Shown: positions 46,501 to 55,500 of the stretch, one piece after another
Layout of the letters: the number at the start of each line of letters is the position of its first letter
How positions within the stretch are numbered: the stretch's first letter is position 1
Assembly (NCBI GenBank): GCA_951799405.1
Contig: OX637336.1
Span: forward strand, 18,209,479-18,273,478
Direction of reading: 5' to 3'
DNA: 64,000 bases
Source of the DNA: Agapetus fuscipes
Taxonomy: Eukaryota; Arthropoda; Insecta; Trichoptera; Glossosomatidae
Position numbers and translations under genes: made by a program
Notes under the pieces: generated by a model
Database searches by the model: none
The model's input: only the letters and a program-made list of their open reading frames with translations
What the model was told of the DNA's origin: nothing

Positions 46501-49500
46501 AGTTTTGCAGGAAAGCCAATTGAATGTTATTTATTCCATGGAGTAGGTACAATGCATAAACTATTTTTTACATTAATTTATTAACAAATTTAAAAGATAT
46601 AGAGACACGGCTGTCTTCTTGGAATGAAGATAATGATTTGTTTACTTCAGAAATGGGAATAAGTCAAAAACCTAAATTTCGGAGTTACTTCCTTCTTCCT
46701 TGGGGCAGTCGAATTGATAAAGTTAATACCTGTTTCTGGTCAGGAAAAATAGGTGAGTGTATTGCATTCCTCTTCTAATCAAAGAGGGGTGTGATACACA
46801 AAAGTGAAACAATGAATGAAGTAAGCGCTTTAAATGTTAATGTATAGAAGACATCCGTATAACAAAATAGTTATTATATCCTTAGTTAAACTTTGTGTTT
46901 GTATTTTTTATTTAATAGTTTTAATTATAAAGATGTGTCGCTCCCCCAGTTCTTGTTTGCCGTATAGACCAATTCTCTCAAACGTGACTTTTTAATGCAG
47001 TTGTCTTAAGAATCAAATTCTACACAATCTGAGCAAAGAAAAAATGTAAAACTCGATAATGTGAGAGTTGTTTTAAATATTTTTTAAATCAATTTCCTGT
47101 TTTCATCAGACACATTGGTCCAGGACACATGCAAACATTGCTCATGTAAAATTAGCTGAATGTTCTATACGGCAAACAAGAACTAAGGCAGCGGTGTGTC
47201 ATTCATTGACTTATAATATCTGTGGACTAGAAAATATTTTAACGAAAATAGACATTCTATCTGTTTCAACTTACTTAATCGCAAATTGTCTGTAGTTAGA
47301 AAGAGAGCAAAGATCTTCAGTGTCTTTTCATTGTAAAGAAAAAATCTTGCGTTAAACTACGAAATCTTTCCAGAATATTGGTAGCTTTGAAACTTACGCC
47401 TGCGCGAACATTGTGCGCACGCGTTATAAATCTTTTGATTGTTATATTTGACAATTTTTAAACGTAAAAGTTATTTAATTATTGGGTTTCAAAACACAAA
47501 ATGGAGAAAGCAAGAAAGCATAGGATTTCACAGGTAAGGTCATGTTTTGTATGACTACATCACAGCTGTGTTTGACAGCACTGGGGACAACTCGCTGCCT
47601 TAATTCTTTTCTTGTTTGCTGTATAGACCATGAAGCTAATTTTACATGAGCAATGTTTGCATATGTACTGGACCAATGTGTCTTATGAAAACAGGAAATT
47701 AATTTTAAAAATATTCAAAACAACCCTCACATTATCGAGTTTTACGTTTTTTCTTAGCTCAGATTGTGTAGAATTTGATTCTTAAGACAACTGCATTAAA
47801 AAGTCATATTTAACAAGATTGGTCTATACGGCAAACAAGAACTGGGGGAGCGAACTGTGCCCCATAGAATGTATCAATGCTGTAATTTAGTTTCTATTCC
47901 TTTATATTATAACTCAATGGTGGCTGTGTTGTTTTGATTTGCAGTTTTTTAACAATTAAAGAAATTTGAAATTGACTTGTGTTCATAAATTAACATTGTG
48001 AAAATTCACTTAATAGTTCAAAAGTTGTTTAAAAATTAAATGAATAGAAATAACACTCTAATTTTCCTTTTTTCAATGTCCACATTTTAATTTTTACTGA
48101 AGGAAAAGAAAAGATTACCTGCTCTAAAAGTAATAGAAAAAAATGTGTTCTTTTTAATAATTTTGCCTGTTTTTTTTTGTTTATACTTACACTTATGTTC
48201 TACAGTAAATCTAATCTAAGTTGCAAAGATATGTTACATTGGATATTCACATTACATGCATTTTCACAACCAGACACGTACAAGTTCGCGCTTGCACATG
48301 TGAACCTACAACATAAAAACTAAATCTCAAATGGACAATACACCCTGCAACTCTTGCAGTCCTTCCCTGAGACAGGGTTGACATTGGCAAAGTGAACCAT
48401 TTTTACAGCATGGGTGGTCAGCCGCATACCAACCTAAAGGTCAAGGAATGACTTTCAAAAGTAAACAACGCATGATTTTCTTGATTTTTCAAGATTATTA
48501 TTTCTCCTTAATTCATTCAAATTCCTTGACTTATAGGTTGGTATGAGGCTGACCGTCTATACTGTAAAAAAATTAATCACTTTGCCAATGTCACCCCTGT
48601 TTCAGGGAAGGTCGGCAAGAGTTGCAGGGTGTATGTTCATTTGAGGTTAGGATTTTAATTTATAAGTACACATGCAGCACTTGTAAGCGTGAACTTACAC
48701 CTGTCTACTTGTGAGCATGCATTTAATATGAATCTTAAATGTAATATATCTTTGCACCTTAGATTATATTATTATTCAATATTCACAACTTCCAATTTCA
48801 AAAAAATATTCTACAGCTTAAATAAGCCTTGTAAATATAACGTTGCACCCTGTTAGAGTTGTCATTTCTGTTGGCAGCCAGCTCGCTGTTGTTTCCCGTT
48901 GTTGACGTAGTTGTTGTTGTGCCAGCTTCTGCGGTTAGTGTGCAGCAGCGCGCAGGCCAAGCTGCGCGCCAAGGAGCTGGTGCCCCACAAGCACGCGGAG
49001 ACAGCCAGGCGGCCCCCCAACCTCGTAAGTCCCTCCAGCATCAGCCCGAGACCACCAAGTGTCCCCCGCATCACTCCGCTGTGTCCATCTCTCTGATGTG
49101 TTTTGGTTTATGGTGATTTTTGTTTCAGGCTTACCAACTCACAACATACGTAAAGCTAAAGAAGAAATAAGCATTGTAAACTGTCAAAATTTGATAAACG
49201 CTTAAGTTGGAATTTGACATATTTTCAATTATAATAACTACACTGTGAAATGGCGGCTGATCTGTAATTGTGATGGGGCTTCCACACGCTTGCCAACCCA
49301 TCACAAGTCAAGCGCACAGTGTGTCGTCTAGAACATGCTAGCTGGACAAAATTAGTCCATTAGACAAAATTTTGTCCAGCTAGCATGTTCTAGACGACAC
49401 ACTGTGCGCTTGACTTGTGATGGGTTGGCAAGCGTGTGGAAGCCCCATGATCTGTAATGTTGGTGGCTAAGGCAAAGGCTTTGAAGTTTTCATTTTTAAT

Positions 49501-52500
49501 ATTTATAGTTTTTTTTGTGTATTTTGGTTTTATTGTTTTTGCTAAGTTTTGTTTGTTTTACGTATCAACAGCTGATTCATTTTATACAGAACTAAGATCA
49601 GCTGTTCAGTGACAGCGCCATGTTTTATTCCGTCCTATTTTCTAATAGATACGGTAAGATCTATCGATGGCCATCAAGAAATCTTTCACCCTAGATCACT
49701 TATTAAATGTTCAGAATGCAGATTCTCAGCCAATCAACTTTTCTTATTTTCATATTTCATATTTTCTTTTATGAAAAAACATTGTTTTTACAATTTTTAA
49801 TCAAAGATGCCATCATTACTAAGGTTATTTTGACAGTCCACTGATGCAAATTTCTGTCTTTGGATTTACAAAATGGATTACTATGACATTTTCTATAAGA
49901 AAACACCAGGTATATTTTGCGTTACCATTGTGATTTTTTGTTAAATGAGATTGTTGTGTGTGTGAATAACGTGTCCATAAAATTAAAAATGTCTTCTCAC
50001 TGTTTGACTTTTAGTTATTGTGAGGGTTTTTCTTCTGTCCTGCTGATTGACACAATTAATAATATAACATACACACTTTAATATGTTTACTTTTATTTCT
50101 TTCTCAATGTATACACAATTAACCACAGCACAATAATATTCTTTATTCTTAATTACACAGGCTTCTGGCTCTCACGCCAGACAAGCTTCTTCTCTCTTTT
50201 TTGCGTTCCTTTGTTTTCCTTTTTCCATTCAAATTTAAATCTCATGTTCCATTTTACCTAACAAACAAATCCATCTCGTTACATTATTATTCTAATCTAA
50301 GCTGAAAATGGAAAATAGCTACAACTTATTCATTTCCTATTATTTATTATTGTTTCTTCAAAATGAAAATGAGTAAAGGCTTTCTATTTTTATGATTACA
50401 ATCCGGTCGATAGCTCAGATGGTAGAGTGCTTGCATTCTATGCTCGGGTTCGAATCCCACCGAGGGTGACAGAAATGATTTCCTGTTTCGGTGTTTATTT
50501 CAAACCCAAAATAAAATACCGGCAAGGTTTATTCAGCCTTCACTAGAAATAAGTACCAGCCGCCTCCTGGGAAACCCCCTCTTCAACTGAAGTGGCTGGC
50601 ATAAGGCTGGCCCCCTTACCTGTAAAAATAAGTACATTACATTCGCTACATTTTCCCCTTTGGTGAAAAAGTGGCAAGAAGAAGAAGAAGATATAATGTT
50701 TCCAACTATTTTCCATTGTCGCAGTTGACATTGTGTTTTGTTTAGTTTTCTATTAATTTTAATATTTCACAGTTTTTGTTTTGTCATAAAATGTTAAATC
50801 ATTAAAATAACTACCTATTAAATGTGTACCTTTGTCAAAAATGTTAAATTTAAGAGTGCATTAGCTTTACTTATGGTCTGCCTCAAAAATAAATAGTGTG
50901 TCCTTTGACTGACTAAATGCTGTAAGCCAGCAAAAAATCCCTGATTATGGGGAATTTATTTTAAGTGATGTCACATAGCCGTGGCAATTTTTTTAATTAT
51001 TTAAAAATCCAAATGGGTAAAACATAGTTTTAATTCATGTATTTATTTATTTTTTGTGCTCGAACATTCTCGCCTAATGAGGCATCTTCAGGAGGTTTTT
51101 AAAATTATTTTTATAAAACTATTTGTAACCATTCTGCTCCTGAAGATGGCTCATTAGGCGAAAACGTCCGAGCACAAAAATAAATAGATACGTGAATTAA
51201 AACTATGTTTTACCCATTTGAATTTTGAAATAATTAAAAATGGACTTTCACTGTGTTAATAGATAAACATTTTTTTTAATGTTCCAACCTCATAAAGAGT
51301 TGCAAAGCTCAAACCTCATCAATTAAATGCAACTAATCTATACCTGCAGTGTAACTTCATGCCGCATTATCCCCAAAGGGTTTAATTAATGGCAAATATT
51401 TATTTTTTGGAAAAAAATGAATTTTAAAAAGTTCACAGCCTATAAGTAAAGCTATGCATACGTTTACTTTGTATTTTAAATAATCATGAGGTGATGTTTT
51501 GTCAAAAATGTGTTTATTTTGTAACAATTCAAAAGAGTTATCATATTTTAATCCATATAAATTACATTGTGACGTGGCAATGAGGAGACTTGTATTCCAC
51601 CATTGAAATATTGTACATGTGTTCATTTGTATGTTGGTAGCATCGGTTTACACTCAATCTTTGTGATAATTATCTATGGTACAATCAGGTAAGAGGTATC
51701 TTGACATAACGTCAACTCAGTGTAATTCATGTCGCACGCTTAATAATAAAGAGAAAAAACTCGAAAATTGGGGAAATCGAGATTTTGTAATAAAACGCAA
51801 GAACAATGCGAGAAGAATAGGTAGAATGCGACAGCCGTTCAATTTGGACGAATATGACCGAGATAAAACATCGGCCGCCTTTTTCATCCCATACAAGTTG
51901 TACTGGATGTCTGAACTTCAAACGCGATTTCCCAACATTTTTGTTTTTTGAGTTGTTGCTCTTTATTATTATGTGTCTATAAAAGTGGTAAATCCCTTCA
52001 GTGCTTGTTTGGCTTATCTGCCATTTGATTCAAAGATGGCCTTTCAACGATATTGCCTTCAGAATCAAATTCTATATTATCTAAACTAAGATAAAACTTA
52101 AAACACGATGATGTGAGAGTTGTTTTAAATATTTTTAAAATCAATTTCCAGTTTTCATACATAGACATAATTGGTCCAGTGCACATACAAACATTGCTCA
52201 TGTGAAATTAACTCTTGATTGACAAAAGACAAACAAGCACCAAGGGGACAATATGTCTATTTATGATTTTACAGTTTATGGTTTTTCCTAGAAAATAAAT
52301 CCTATGCCCTTTACTGAATTCAAGTTCGCAGCAGACCTCTAGACAAGCCATAAGATATTTTTTTATTTATTAAAGGAATATTTGGGTCATGTAACACCAA
52401 AGGGAGCAATATAGATGATTTTTTTTTTCAAAAAGCCCTAAATTGCCGCCTTTGGTTCTATATGACCCATATTAAATCTAGTTTATTCCATTTTTACTGA

Positions 52501-55500
52501 CAAGCCTTGAAGACTCTACTGTTAGTATATGAGCATAATTTTTTAGACCACAGTCCATTGTCCTTGTTGTTTTTTGTGAATATAAATGTAACTACCTTGA
52601 TCTTTTGAATATTCTTTTATGCATTTCTCTTTTTATTATCATTATTGCATGACTCGATTGTAAATATGCACGCATGTCTGTCTACAAACATAACCTACAT
52701 TTTTTACAACAAAATGTATATATAGACTTAAAAAACATATATTCTGTATCTGAAATACAATCAATAGAACACTTTAATCTATTCAGTACATTTTTTACAG
52801 ACTTTGTCCTCTTTTTTAATGGAGATTGCACAGGCTTTCTTCGCTTCTAAAATAGCATAAATTTAAATGAAATATTATGATTACAGCTAGAAAAGATCTT
52901 CAGCTTTGCTTGGAAGGGCAAGCGAGGAATTGGAGAAGAAGCGCCCAAGTCTGAGGGAGAGACCAAAGTGGCAGAGAAGGCTCTGTCGGTGTCCAAGACC
53001 TTGGCTCCGGGGGCTCCCGAGGAGGTGTACGTGGACGACGAGCAGGGGCTGCAGAGGAGGCACGCGGTGGACACGCTGCTCACCGTGCACTTCTTCGGGA
53101 AAAAGGGAACCAGCGAGCTCAAGTACGAGGGCTTCCGTCAGTTCATGGAGAACCTGCAGACCGAGGTGCTGGAGCTGGAGTTCCACGAGTTCTCTAAAGG
53201 TGCGGGGAGCTAGGCTATCATTCCTATGAACTTAACGGCAGCAAGGTCAGCTCAGCTTTCGGAGTTATTGAAGAATTAATGACACAAAATCAATGAAGAC
53301 CATAAATTGATGTGAGTGGGGAATATCTACATTGGCTTCGCTTCCCAGAGAGGGTGGTCTACCGTGTTTGTCTGATGGTATACAAAGCCACCAATGGCTT
53401 GGCTCCAACTTATCTGACTGACATGATTTCGCCTGTTGAGTTGGGTGTGAGGAGGTAGACACTCAGATCTGCGTGGGATGGTGCAATCAATCTAGTTCAG
53501 CCGCACCGTCAAATGCAATTGCAGGGTTCGAGAGAGCCCTTGAGCTGTGACACTCTAAAAAATGGTGCTCTCACATCATTTGTAATTTAAAATAAATAAG
53601 GCATGTTCAAAATGGATTTTACAAACTCTGACAGTGGAAAAGATGGGGAATTTTGTACATTTGGTTTATTATTAAATTAAGTGGTAGAGGAAGACCGAGA
53701 AAAGTATGGATGGATCAAATTTCTGAAATAGCGAATGAATGGGATATCCAGAGTCATAATAAAAGGAGGACTTGCATGAAAAAGGTTATGACTCTGGATG
53801 AAATGAAAGAAGTGTGCAAGGACAGGAAGAAGTGGCGGCTAATCTGCAATGGTGATTTCTAATGTTGGTGTATTAATTTGCTACATTTTTTGCATAGGAA
53901 ATTTCTGACTTTTTTTGTATAGATTTCTTTGTAAGGTTTTGTTCTTTTATATATTTAAATGTAATTTATTATTCATATTCCTTGACTTATAGGTTGGTAT
54001 GAGGCTGACCACCCATACTGTAAAAAATGGTTCACTTTGCCAATGTCACCCCTGTTTCAGGGAAGGTCGGCAAAAGTTGTGGGGCTTATGTTCATTTGAG
54101 GTTTGGATTTTATTTGTAAGTACACATTCAGCATTTGTAAGCGCGAACTACACTTGTTGGTTTGTGGGCTTACATCTGAGAGCTTTAAATGAATATATCC
54201 TTGCAACTTAGATTATAGATTATAGAAGTGAAATTAAAACAGTGTTTTAAAGAATAATAATTCATCTATGCTGTGTTTCCATAAAATTTACTAAGGATTT
54301 GTACATTTTGTTAAATTCATTTTCAATGTTATTAGGAGTCATGTCTCTTTTACAAAAAAACCGATTTGTAAAGAGGAATGCAATTTACCAACCTATTCTG
54401 CCTGGCCAAAAACAGGTATTAATATCAACAATTAATAATTCATTATTGTTTATTTTAATGAATTGTTAATTAATAATTACCCAATTACATCTGTTGAACC
54501 AGGGACAAAGTTATGGTCAAATGACCCAAGCGGGGATCGAACCAACGTTATTCTAATCCAAATACGCTAGAAAGATCAGGCCACTTGGCCCCCTCGGCCA
54601 TAACACCGAATATTAATACGTGGTTTGTGTTTGCAGGCCATGACACCATATCAGAAGTGGACTTTGCCAAGATCCTGCTGCGCTACACGTACCTGGACAC
54701 AGACCAGTACGACAACTACCTGGACCGGCTGCTGGACCGCGTGAAGGACGAGCGCGGCATCACCTTCGAGGAGTTCAAGGTCTTCTGCCAGTTCCTCAAC
54801 AACCTGGAGGACTTCGCCATTGCCATGCGCATGTACACCCTGGCCGATAGACCCATCTCTAAAGGTAAAGGATGACACAGATCCCAGATGATGATGATGA
54901 TGATGGATGATTTATTTCTGATGGCGCAGTTTAATGATCATAGAGCATCTCAACGGAGCTGTGGCTCTTCGAAAACAGCATTTTCTTAAGTCCTCTTCTG
55001 AGCGAAGGTCGACGGGCAGCTTGTTCCAGGCAACTGGCTCAGCTACCCCAAAGCTCCTGTCCGCAAAATTAGAGGTATTTGTTCTTATGGGTTCTTTGAC
55101 CCAGACACTCTTCATTTAAAATAAAGAGTATTATATTGTTATGAATGTGTGATTGTTTGTCTGTGTATGTTTACTTAAGATTGTGTGTCTGTATGTTTTT
55201 ACTTGCTTGTATGAGTGTGTCTCTAGATGTAGGTATTTGGATGTTTTTACTAGTGTTCGCTCGAAGTTTCTAATTAAGAACATCCTAGCATGGTCTTCCG
55301 TATGCCAAAGTAACCCTTATACACCTATAAATAGAGAAGGCGATGCTTTGAAAGTGGACTAGTAACAGAGCCATTGAGAGAGATAGTACGACAGCTAATT
55401 GTGAACCGAATGTGTCTGAATCCTAAAATATTTTTTGTAAAATAAATTTAAGCAAAGTTTTATTAAATTGAACCCAAGTAAATTGTTACAATATGGTTTT

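Noticed and set aside
48859..49116. 85-codon plus-strand ORF over MICU exon f
   Set aside because: Its frame differs from the phase 0 frame of the exon and crosses the splice donor; chance.
52887..53229. Alternative frames of 99-107 codons over MICU exon g
   Set aside because: GC-rich coding DNA gives open shadows; only the frame with FFGKKG and ENLQTEVLELEF matches MICU.
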